Origin: Liolophura sinensis | Lineage: Eukaryota; Mollusca; Polyplacophora; Chitonida; Chitonidae | Assembly (NCBI RefSeq): GCF_032854445.1 | Contig: NC_088302.1 | Coordinates: 17,357,338 to 17,421,337, forward strand | Length of the DNA stretch: 64,000 bases | Reading direction: 5' to 3' | In this document: positions 1-12,600 of the stretch, one piece after another | Position numbering within the stretch: position 1 is the stretch's first letter | How the letters are laid out: every line of letters begins with the position of its first letter | Notes under the pieces: generated by a model | Databases searched by the model: none | Told to the model about the DNA's origin: nothing | Seen by the model: only the letters and a program-made list of their open reading frames with translations | Made by a program: the position numbers and the translations under genes

Positions 1-39
1 AATGTTTACCGTCAAAATCAAAAAAACAGTTCTAAACTT

Positions 40-286
40 TAAGTATTGCAATACGGTCAAAGAACACGAAAGGCCACGATTTAAACCATTACAGATACAT
101 GTACATTAAAACTATCGTTTTAAGTATTGCAATACGGTCAAAGAACACGAAAGGCCACGATTTAAACCATTACAGATACATGTACATTAAAACTATCGTT
201 GAAAGGTATATGCAATACGGTCAAAGAACACAAAAGGCCACGATTTAAACCATTACAGTTACATGTACATTAAAAACTATCGTTTT
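40..286 (+). repeat. Three-copy 81-bp tandem repeat
   Basis: Copies at 40-120, 121-200 and about 201-286. Copies 1 and 2 are essentially identical; copy 3 differs at its start and by a few substitutions. It lies in the intron or 3' part of the thioester gene. Confidence 0.9.
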
Positions 287-566
287 CCTTTACGCTCTTG
301 TAAAGTATTTTTTGGACTACAGTATCTTTTGAAGCTAACTGGTGAAAATAGTATTATCCTTCTCATATATTAGCTGCTATTACTTGTAAAGACTCTTTTT
401 GTATTGTCCTGTATTTAAGCTTAACACTGTTTTTCTGCCTGATCACGACGGTGTCTTCTTTTAGTAAGACAGCTAAAATGATAATGATCTTCTTGTAACG
501 AATTACGCCTTATTGTCTCCATACCTTTATATAACATGAATTATGCTATCAGAAGACTACACTTAC

Positions 567-638
567 GTCCCCGAGGTCGTTGTTTTCCATCAAGGCAATG
601 AGGACAAATGACGTCAGAGCTGGTCCGGGACGCCGATC
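567..638 (-). CDS. Last exon in the window: thioester-domain helix
   Basis: Encodes [20 protein letters not shown] and DLGD; ALT.FVLIAL is a conserved alpha-helix of the thioester domain. The donor before 566 is a good gtaagt. The acceptor is uncertain: the first AG (644-643) would give an exon of 76 bp in the wrong phase after RVIHKNMQ. The AG at 640-639 gives 72 bp and restores phase 0, but loses the Gly-Gly usually seen after the HKNMQ-type block. The remainder of the gene lies beyond position 1. Confidence 0.75.
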
Positions 639-3600
639 CTCCCTGCAAAATATGTTAATGTTACAGATGTATTGAATCTGATACCCTATCAAATTTTATA
701 CAAAATGAAATCCTAAGCAGTTCGGAAGTGATAACCATGTGGCAATCCAGCAATGCTTCAAAGATTGCAGGCACAAGACCGAGCTTTAAACCACAATCCA
801 CATTTCAATTATCAGTTCATGCGAGTTTAGTTTTCGCACATTTACTACGATACCACAACTACGAGCAGCATGTTTGTGTGCACCCGTTTGTCTGCGTGTA
901 TAAAGCAAAAAACAAAAAAAGCATCAAAGAACTGAATCTATACGTGTATTAAGTTGAAAACTGGTAAACGTATCCCATGGGTAAAATACATCCATGTCAA
1001 TATACTTAGGTGAAAACTGGTAACGTATCCGATGTGTGAAATACATCCATGTCTACATGCTTAGGTAAAATCTGGCAAACTTATCCGATGTGAGAAATAC
1101 ATCCATGTCTACATGCTTAGGTGAAAACTGGTAAACGTATCCGATGTGTGAAATACATCCATGTCTACATGCTTAGGTGAAAACTAGTAAATGTATCCGA
1201 TGTGTGAAATACATCCATGTCTACATGCTTAGGTGAAAACTGGTAAACGTATCCGATGTGAGAAATACATCCATGTCTACATACTTTGGTGAAAACTGGA
1301 AAATGTATCCAATGTGTGAAATACATCCATGTCTCCAGGCTTAGATGAAAACTGGAAAACGTATCCAATGTATGAAATACATCCAGGTCTACAAGCTTAG
1401 GTGAAAACTGGTAAACGTATCCGATGTGAGAAATACATCCATGTCTACATACTTTGGTGAAAACTGGAAAATGTATCCAATGTGTGAAATACATCCATGT
1501 CTCCAGGCTTAGATGAAAACTGGAAAACGTATCCAATGTATGAAATACATCCAGGTCTACAAGCTTAGGTGAAAACGGGCAAACGTATCCGATGTGTGAA
1601 ATACATCCATGTCTACATGTTTAGGTGAAAACTGGTAAACGTATCCGATGTGAGAAATACATCCATGTCTACATGCTTAGGTGAAAACTGGTAAACGTAT
1701 CCAATATATGAAATACATCCATGTCTACATAATCCGGTGAAAACAGGTAAACATATCCGACGTGTGAAATACATCCATGTCTACATAATTAGGTAAAAAC
1801 AGGTAAACGTATCCGATGTGTGAAATACATCCATGTCTATATGCTTAGGTGAAAACTGGTAAACGTATCCGATGTGTGAAATACACATGTCAAATACCTG
1901 CATGTTTTTGTGTATGACGCGCCCCGGATCAGGGAAACTCCCGTCGCTGTTCTGCCTCGTTATCATCCAATCAACAGCTCGCTTGATAGTGTCGTCATCA
2001 ATGAAAATAAAGGATTTTGCCTGGTGAAATGATTTCACAACGAACGCCGTTAACCTGGACAAATGAATCACAGAAAATCAGTGTAATGATAACGAGATGA
2101 AAGCCTTTATTAAGAATCATTCCCTGAAAGGTATAAAAAAAATTAAATGATCGCGTCTGGCCATCAGATTTTTATTGTTTTATACGTGAGATCTGCACAT
2201 TGATACCAAAAGCAAACCCCAATAATCAAAATGGTTTGTTTATTTATTTATTTGATTGGTGTTTTAAGCCATACTTATACGACGGCGGCCAGCATTATGG
2301 TGGGAGGAAACCCACGACCATCCGAAGGTTTCCAGTGTTTTAATCCTAATATTTTTGAACACTAAACTTAAAATATCGCTGTGAAAAGTATAGTACATCC
2401 AGGCAGCAATAAGCGTTATGCAAAAGCAGAAATACTTATGCAGACTGATTGATAATTCATTCAATGATAATTAATCTGATGTGTCAATTCCTAGAATTTG
2501 TCGCCTTGTAGATTTTTATATGGGCTGATTTCTGTTTTTAATTCCCTGTTTACACTGACCCATCAATCTATCTGACTTAACTTAAGCTTCATTATTTTCT
2601 TCAATAGAATTGAGAATAACCAGTATGAATAATCATTAAAATAGGGATCGTTTATATATACATTTGGATTATTTGTGAGACAGATGAACACCACTGAATT
2701 AAAACAATGTGTAAAACTTACCAAACAATGTCTGCTTAAAGATTCTACCATGCCATTTCCGTGTTTAAAGTGCAATAGAATTTTTAACGGCTGGATTTAT
2801 ATTATTAGACTTCATGTATGCAGCCATTTAATGTTACATGGTTTAGTACGTTTGAACTTACCACATACTTCCGGAAGGATCATTATCGCCAAAGGCACTG
2901 AATGAGCCATCCTTGTGTTGATACGTCAACTCACGCTGGTAGCCTGAAGAGCAATAATCCACATTAGTTCATATACATTACGAGTTCTATAGAAAGCATA
3001 CATCGACCTCCTTTACTGTTGAAAGCTGGAAATAGTCTCCACAGATTCCCGAGGCAACTGTTAGCTTAATGGTGGAGAAAACATAAAAATGACATAAAGT
3101 TCAGATGAAAGAGAGCGACAATTTATTCCTAAATGTCGTCTTCAACATTTGTCCCGATTTTTCCTTAAGGGGAAAAATACACTTGAAAATAATTTTTGTA
3201 TGGTGGATATTTGGGACCACCTTTTGGTATTTATAGTCTTTGTTTAATAATGTCATAAATGAGGATGTAACACAGGTTTAATAAATATTTTTGCACTAGA
3301 ATTTATTCTCTTCAGCTGACAAATTTATTAAACCTCAATTTGGATCATATTTATATTTTTAATATGTTCATAAATATTATCATAATTTAGGTTAAATACA
3401 CATGTTTCGATATAAACAACAAATTTATATTCAAACAAATTTGTTAGACAAGCATCACATCCTTATTTAGAGCATTATTATGCAACAACGATAAATCCCA
3501 AAAGTTGGTCCCAAATACCCACCATAATAATATTTTCAAATACCCTTTTCTCTTAAAAAAAAAATCCCCCAAAATACGGAAGATCATATTTGCAAATAAG

Positions 3601-6600
3601 TTTTGACTCTCTTTCATCTGATTTTGACATCATTTTCATGTTCTCTTCTCCTTTAACTACAGAGATTACACACCTTGATGTCAGAAAGTTTGGTACTCCG
3701 CAATAGGCTTTGTAATTGTAGATAAAGTTGTATATAGCAAACTTGATTAAATGAAGGTGGGGTTACAGACAACTTAGCATTCTATACAATATATCCGAGA
3801 CCTATAAAACAGGTGCTATTTCAGTACAGTTCCACGAACATACACGTCAGGCGCAAATAGACCTATATTACTAACATCATGTCTTAAACATAGTAACTTG
3901 AAAAAAAAAACTGAAAAATACAAAAACAAAAAAACAAATGGATCTACAATCCCTATTTCACCCAAAATCTTCCAAGCATATTAAAAAGGAAAGGACCGAC
4001 TGCATAATGCCCTTCTTCACATTGCCATTCTGGCTTTGTGCAAGAGAAATATGGTTAACGATCTTACCTTTCTCCAGGAACCCGATGGCTTTCTGTTTGA
4101 TTCCTCCCCACAGGTTGTTAGTAGCTGTCAGATATTTCATGACGAAGATGTCCGGAGCAAAGTTCAGCATGTTTTGTTCTCCACACCCGTACGGCATTTT
4201 TAACAGGCTATCCAGGTTACTGATGGTTGGACCCAAAAGGTCACCTGTAATAGGTTCACTATTGAACACATCATTTGTTAATCTACTGAGACATATAGGC
4301 CTAATTATTGTCTCCTAAACACATTTCATTATAGTCAAAGCACCAATAATCCAAGCGGCGTATGTAGCTAAAAAAAAAAGTGGTATATGATAAAACTATG
4401 CTCCGTACTTAACAAATTGGTTCAGTTATGATTTGCTGGAATATTATTATAATAAACAGTTATTACGAATCCGATGTCATATAAATACTTATTGTCTTTC
4501 CTCTGGCATGAAACATGCATATATCTTATTTAAATTTGGTTGTACAGGAGTTCCTGGTTTAACTTCACGGTTTACCAATGGCGGTGACGCGTGCGTGCTC
4601 AGACCCAGTCACGACGCCTTCCGGTAGGTTGATTGACACTTTCTTGCTGAAGATGTTCGTATTCTTCAAGTCAACCGTGACTGGGATATTAAACTCATGG
4701 TGAACACCCTCAGCCTGTGACAATAAATTAAGGTGTTCAAATTGTACACCATGCAAACGTGATGTGGGAGAGGAGTGGGACAGAAATCTAGTATGATGAG
4801 CAAGGACTAGATTTAACTTTTTTTAAAACTTGAAACCACCACTTGACTGCAGCTCAATATCTCATTCGGAAATATAGACAAAATAGCATCGAAATGCTTG
4901 TCGTTAAGTTGGCTTTATAGACCATGTTGATACTTACGGAAGAAGAATGTGGCTACTTACGCTCTGGAACCGCCTCTTACAAAACCCGCGAGTAGAGAAC
5001 ACGAGTGTAATAAATCACGCGGTTATTCTTTAATCTTGACCCCCGGGATTTTATGATGGGATACACGGGAATTATACTACAAAATCGAGCCGTTTTTGCT
5101 TACCTAAACTCTTGTGTTCTTGACCCGCGGGTTTTATAAGACACAGATTTTGTAAGACGCGGCTCCAAAACGCGAGTGACCACATCCGTCTTCCATAGAT
5201 TCTATCTATTTTCAGAAACGTCACACCATCAAACAGATATTTAGTGAACACCTACCTCAACCAGCAGTTGTCTCTTAACCGCATCGGCGGCTACTGATGA
5301 CTGTGCCTTGACCAGTACGTCCACGGAACCGAGGACAGCGGGTATGATGGGGAAGTAAACAGACCTGGCCTGGCCTGCCTTCAGCTGCAATCGCACAATG
5401 GTCTACACTTAAAACTGACCACTATTCTGTGCATTGACGTAAAACGTATCAAATTTTATCAATTAGGGATTGCTAAATTATTTAGTTTAGAGCTCCTTGT
5501 AAATTAATACTTGCTGAAAGAGCGGATGACTAATATAATAAACAAAGATAATGGAAAGGTAAATGTTATACAACATTTTCAAATACCATACATTAAAATT
5601 GCTTACAACAAATTTAAACTCACGTGGATCGTTTCCGTCTGTGCACTGGTTGTCACTTTGGTGTGCCCTAAAGCATCCACAACCAGGTTCCGGTAGTTTT
5701 CAGATTCTCCAAGCGTTACGAGCACCTGTAAAACGATTCAAATATATTCATCAAGTACTTCTTACATTCAGAGCGAAAGGCTTTGATGCTTAGATCTATG
5801 GGATAATTCATGTACTCTTTCGGGCCTACCAATTCGATGTGATCTACGACCACAAACTTGGCAATCTTAGCATTTCACTGCCTTGTCACTCAGCATAAGG
5901 GCATACACCAAGATGTGTACAATTTTGTGTCAATATACTGTGACTATAGGTGGGGTGTCGTGTCTGTTGCCTCCAGTATGGCGTTCTAATGAGGAACAAT
6001 TTTTCAGCCGTATGACGACGAGGACAGGGAGTCCAAGTTGCCGAGTGTTGCTGCCAATGAAATATTATGCCAAAGACACCAGACATGACACCCCACACAT
6101 GCAGCCACATTATACTGACACCGAGCCAACCAGCTCCGTTTCCTTCCTCTAACCTCTGTGTGTCATGCAGTAAGTACCATTTTCAAAGTCTTTGGTATGA
6201 GCCGATCCGGTTTTGATCTAGGTTTTTCGAGGCGGACACTCTAACAATAAAGACACCGAAGTGGTCAACTTTAAATGAATGGTTATGGCTTAATGCTACA
6301 CCGGCAATATTTCAGCCATATCATGGCCAGCACCAGACAAATATGTTGGTACTGCATAAGACCATCCGGCTAGAAGAACGTATCCAATTTGATTGAAATA
6401 ATGTTAGAAGAAACGTTAATCTTCAAAGGTAGTGTTTGACTTGCCTCCGACTGCATGAATTCATAATGGAGACAGCATAATCAGTTAAAACGCACACTTA
6501 CGTCCAGATCAACAGTCAAGTAGTTAAACACGATAGCCTGGAGGACGACTTGCTCTCCTCTTACCACAGAGTAAGGCAAATTCAAGCTCACGAAAAATGG

Positions 6601-9600
6601 TCGAAAAGCTTCAATCTGCAAAGAAAAGGTTACCAAGGTTAATCCTGTGAAGTACCGCTAAAAGCATATTGACCTTAGTGTTTTCAATCCAACTGCTCAC
6701 TACATTGCTTAAATACATATGGATGATAAATGTACGTTCTGAATTATTGGGAGTGATTCTCAATTCACATGTCTATACAATCCGGTTCCACATCATGCCA
6801 CACACCATTCTCTGCCACACACCATTGCTCACTAACAACCTCTTCTTTTCATAAAAACAACAATGCAGAAACAGTGACGTATATTGCTAAATAACAAAAG
6901 AGTATGCCGCTTGTTTCAAGCGCGTAATGTTCTCCATTAAATAAAGATTGTCCATGAATTTTATGAAATACTAAAAATATATGTATAACATAAGGCTATT
7001 GGTCATGTATGTTAAATCCCCGAAGTATTCTGTGTCCGACGCTCATTTCGGTATTGTATATAAACTACAATATCATCAATGAGCCAGATAGCTGTTGCGA
7101 CTGGTGCCTCAGTAAACATGCGCAGAATTGGCCACACCTGGCAAAAACAAAAACACGCGGACTTTTGTGACGGCCCAGGATTCAGCTCTGTTCCGGTTTT
7201 TGTGTTCTTACATTTTTTAAAACTTTCGACTTAAAATCGTGTTCGAGTCCATATAAACTAAAAGTCGCATTTGTCACGAAATGTAAGAAATTGGCGGAAT
7301 TGAATGTGACTACCGAGAGTAACAATGCTGCTTAAACATACAGTTTCTGCTTCAGAAAAGAAATACCGAACATGCGCACTGGAAACAACCGTCTCGCTTA
7401 TTACAGAAATAGTTCGGATAATGCACCTGAGCTGTACTTGGCGCCACTCCTAGTCCACTAACGGGGTTGACAGCAAATGCGCTAGCTACCCAAGATGTTA
7501 TCGTATCCGGAACCACTGCTGATATCCTGGCAGTGCCATTAGTTCTAGAAACAAAGAAAGCACAGTTGCATGTTACACCGTCAAGTAAATAGATATATGG
7601 CAACTTTAATAAGAATGTCTATAATAATATAATTATGCTTTGATTATGCTTCAGAGATGAAAAATATACAATAACCTGAAAGTTGGGAAAAAAAGGAATA
7701 AATAAATGTTAGACTGAATTTCAGTTGGCGGAAACTGATATAAATGAACACAAAAAAGGTACTAGGGATAACTTGCTTGGGATTTCAAAGTTTCTTAAAA
7801 AATTAAAATACATGAAAGAAATAGTTTAGACATTTTCATGTACCATCTTTTTTTACTTTTGCTCCTCTTAATATTTCGCTCAAATTAAAAGGCTGTACCT
7901 GAAATTTTTGGCAATAAATCCATGCTCGCTATTCAAATGCAGTTTTCGGCATTTACCAACAATGGTTCACACGGTGCACAAATTTGACTGAATTTATTAA
8001 CGCTGACAGATTTTTTGCCAAAAATCTTCCATATAACCTCTTTAATGTTACAAATGTTATAGATATAAAGAAAGGTATGATACTACAAGGGTGTAAGATA
8101 AAAGAAAGAACACAGAGAAGCGCTTCAAGAAATGGGATTGGCGGGAAAAGCATTGCAGAATACGATTCAGTCCGTAGGGAAATATTTCAGTGGGTAAAGT
8201 AAAACTAGATGTTTGTTTAGGCTTAACTACAGTTTGCCGTATGTTTCGATGATCCTGTCTCCCTGTACACATGGAAAGTTTTTCAGTCTAATCACATTAG
8301 AAGGAGGGCGTATTATTTTTATTTGGTGTGTATGTTGGTGGGAGTGGTCGGGGAGGTGGGTCCAGTGTTTAATAGTGCTTGACAGAAAAGTAGTCCGTTA
8401 TCATAGTCATTTGGTAAATTATTTCTCAGACAAGTATAACAAAGTTGAAAAAAATTTGGTTAAAAGACTTACAGAGACACCTGTTCTAATGCCGAAAGGA
8501 TATGATCGTGTTCCTATTTAGCAACTATTGCTCATGACAGAGATAAATGGGAAACTTATCTTTGGTCTACAATGCTGTTTACATGTGCAATTTCAAATAA
8601 AGACGGTATATTTCAAAGCTTTTAAAGAAAATGGCTGGCATTAAAGTGTGAGGTTTTTCACACGAGAAGAAAATGCCTTTTGAGTTGTGTCAGTTTACCC
8701 AACATTCTGGGACGTCCAGAGCCATGTTTCCGGAAAGACTTTCCTTACTCTGGATACCTCTTTTAACCCTGGGCCTGCTTTACTCACCACTTGGGCCTGA
8801 CCCCCGGGGACTACCTTAACAGACTCCAGGAAATCCCAGATGGGTGGGGCTTATAGAAACAGAAACGTTCAAATCTCAGCAAACTCTTGTGTTGTTACAA
8901 AATCACAAAATAAAAGATAGACCACTTCATCTCCAACACAAAGATGGCTACCAGCGATAAAAAAGACACATATACACTTAGCCACATTTGTATATTATGA
9001 ATCGACACCAGTTCTCGATATTCAAGTGTGTGCAAACCATCCTACTTGCCAATTACAAAAAATGCTGTGGTGTTTTGCTCGAACTGAATATAAAAAGCAC
9101 TGGACTCATTTAAAACTCACTTCCGAGGAACGATCCTGTCAGAAGCAGAGTTTACGTTGACTGAACAATTCAGATACCTGTATATACAAACGTTTGTTTG
9201 TAACACCTGTATAGGATGGGGCTCATATGAATATTTGCATCAATAAAGTGTTTACAGTATATTTTAGGGAACTTCCAACATCAATGAAAGCCAGTCATTA
9301 ATGTTAACTATTGTAACACCTGCTTTATTTCATACATTACTGTTTCTTTATCACATTAGTATTATTAGGCTCTATTACTTGGTTGCTAAAATCCATGCTT
9401 AAACTGGATCTTGCAATTGTCAACTTCGAGATTTCACTGAACAGTCAAGCGAGTAACTTATGCATCTTAGAAGAGTCTATTATTAAGAACGGGTTCAGTT
9501 TTTAATGCCACACGATAAATATTATAAACTATTTTCAAACAACCACAGCTATACAAAACGCATTATGTTATACCAGAGTTGTGTTCTCAATTGTTCTCCT

Positions 9601-12600
9601 AGAGGACAATGGATATTCAACGAGGATACAACAAACCCCTAAGTCAGTGCTTTTTCATTGGAACCTGAATATAGAGTATAGCACATAACATACAGCAGTA
9701 CTTTATTTTGCTATTTAAGATTGGCACTGGTCAAAGGCGTAGGTTCAGAAAGCGGAGTTTTCGGTACAGCACAGTAGCAGAAGGTTTCTTCGGTTCATAT
9801 TCAGATATGCACAGGTTGTCAGGATTACCCTATTGTTGTGTACGTCCATAACCACGTTTCTGGAAAGTCTTGTCGAATTTTAGATACTGCCTGGAGTTTG
9901 CCTGGACCTTTGTTCCCCGCCCCTATTCCCCCAGAGTTCACCATTCCTCCGAAGGCCATCTCCGGATAGATGTCTGCGTAGTTATAGGTATATATGCTAT
10001 ATGTGAATAATTTTTCAGCAATATATGTGTACCACCGTATATCGGATGCTACAGATTGTCCACAGTTATCTCTCACTGATATGTATCATATCAGCGGTTT
10101 AGACCGGAGGAATATTCTTACACCCTATACGCTGAACTACTAAACAGCAATATAATTTTGAATGCTTTAGAAGCACAAATTATGTATCCTTACCGCCATA
10201 CACATAGACTCCCTGAATACGCCGTAACCCGCGTCTCTACAACCAGAACCCCCCAAAATGTGTGATTTTCCCGTCAAGCACAGATACACATCCTATAGAC
10301 TACGTGAGTACTTACAACCTATAAATCTGCACCATCAGATGCCAAATGCTGCGAGATTTTTTCATCGTCTGTAACTACCTGTATATATGTTCTGTGAATT
10401 CCTATTTCCTATTCTACTTCCCTATACCATCAGAAGTCCCAACTATATATACGATAACAGGCTCAATAGTGTTCTGTATATTACCTTTATTAACATGTAG
10501 GCCTACAGTCCTATAAAATTACACGCCTATATTGTGTAGGAATTCTTTGTTATCCACAGTGCTGTAAACACAACAGGTAAGTACGCTGTAAAAATACTTG
10601 ATAACAGACAACTCTGAACTAGCTGAATTTTATGTTTAAGTTTTTAGAGATTTTATAGAATTCCTCTTACACCAGTACACTGAGGGAAGTTGAGTGCTGA
10701 CTTAAGACTTGTCAAAAGCACTGTTCGTGAAACCTCCTACATGGGCCTTGTAAGAGGACTTTGTAACATTACTGAATGGTCCAAACTCGCAAAGTTCAGT
10801 ATAAAAAAAGAAAAATCCGTTATTCCGGATGTAACTAGCATGGGCCACTCAACCAGGACACACGTTAATCACATACAGCACTACATCCTAACATTGTTTT
10901 GAGATAGGCAAGAACAGTGCACTTTTTCATCATTTTATACCCAGTTCAAACCAAATAGCGCTATATAGGTGGGCGCAAAAATGCATCCTTGATAAAAACT
11001 GCCTACTGTGACTACTAACAATGAATATACACAACACCGTATTAGTTTAAAATTCCGATTTCAGGAACGATCTCATGCATAGGCAAAAGCAGTGTTTCCT
11101 TTGATTACGCCATTCATACCCCAGATGATACTTTCACTGCTTCAAAACTTTTCCCGGCATTTTTATTTTGGCATTAAAGTTTAAAACGAGTATAGTTACC
11201 CTATCTTTCGGTCCTTCTGACATCAAGGAAATCGGTCATTGTTGTTCAGCCCTAAAATACCAGCTTTATTTATTCTACTGCTACTTTTGTCACACTCAGC
11301 CAGGTACCTTAATTCGGTTTTAAAATGTATGCTTCCATAGGTCTGGCGAATCTCAATTTGGAATTTTCAATACAGGATCCACAAGTTGGCCAAAATAGCT
11401 ACCAGTACCTTCAGCATTTTAGAAATGTCGCCTGTTTCACACGTTTTAATTAATTAAGATTTCTAAACAACAACAGCCGCTGAACAAATCGTGCTGACAA
11501 CACGGAATGCTTTAACAATGTAAACGAGCCTTTGTAAATAAACAAATATGAGATGTGTACTTCTTATCTGGCTCAGGTCCAATGCTCTCTCTGAACTGTC
11601 ACTGTAAAGTATAGTGCGGGGACACACATCAGTGCTCTCTAGGGTGATGGAAGTTTAGTATTTGGCATAGGTATGAAGTTAGAAAGCGGAGTTTTCGGAC
11701 CAATAGGCTAGGAGAAGAGTTCTGAGGTTTGTTGATTACCCTATTGTTGTGTCCGTCCATAACCACGTTTCTGGGAAGTCTTGTCGAATTTTGGACACCT
11801 CCTTTAGTTTAGACGAACCTTTGTTTCCGGCCCCTATTGCCCCAGTGGGCACCATTCCTCCTGCCATAGCCATCTCCGGAAAGAAGTCTGTGTAGTTATG
11901 GTATGAATGCTACTGGTTAGTGATATATGTGTGTTATAACCTACAACTCTGTACACACGTGTCACAGATTGCCATGTGAAACAACTATATAAAATACGAA
12001 TTCTTCATTAGTCCCGATATTATATCAATACAGGTGTAAACATTGCGTGAATACTCCATAATAGGCAACTCCATGTCGTTAGAAACTAACTGCTAAAACC
12101 TTAAGCTGTTTTTTTATGTCTAAATAAAGAGAATGTCTCAATCTCTATAATATAATCTGTCTCTCTGTCATAATAACCAGTATAGGGTGATCAGACCGCC
12201 ACTACCTTAACGCACATGTGAGCAAGGTTAAGAAGTTTAACTTTCTGTAAACTTTTACTATTATTTCACCATCTTCATAAGTTCTTTTTCTGACACTTAT
12301 GTTGGGATAAAACAAGCCTTCGGAGGTTATATTTCCGCCTTATCATTTTATAATATGATTAACTTTGTATATTCAATTATTCAATAATTTCACTTCATTC
12401 AAAAAGTAAGTCATTATTCCTGATGTAAATGCGCATGGTTAACTAAAGCAGTCAGTATGTTGTAGGTATATCGCTTTAGTGGCGACCGTCTTAAGCTTTC
12501 AGGCGCCATAACCAACTAATAAAAGCAATGAAAACAGTCTATAGATGTCTTTGCAGGACAAGAGCTTGGCTATACGAGGAATGCAGCATCGAGGGTTGTG

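Noticed and set aside
1165-1536. Minus-strand open frame of 123 residues with repeating motifs
   Set aside because: It lies wholly in the 56-bp minisatellite; openness results from the unit sequence, not coding selection.
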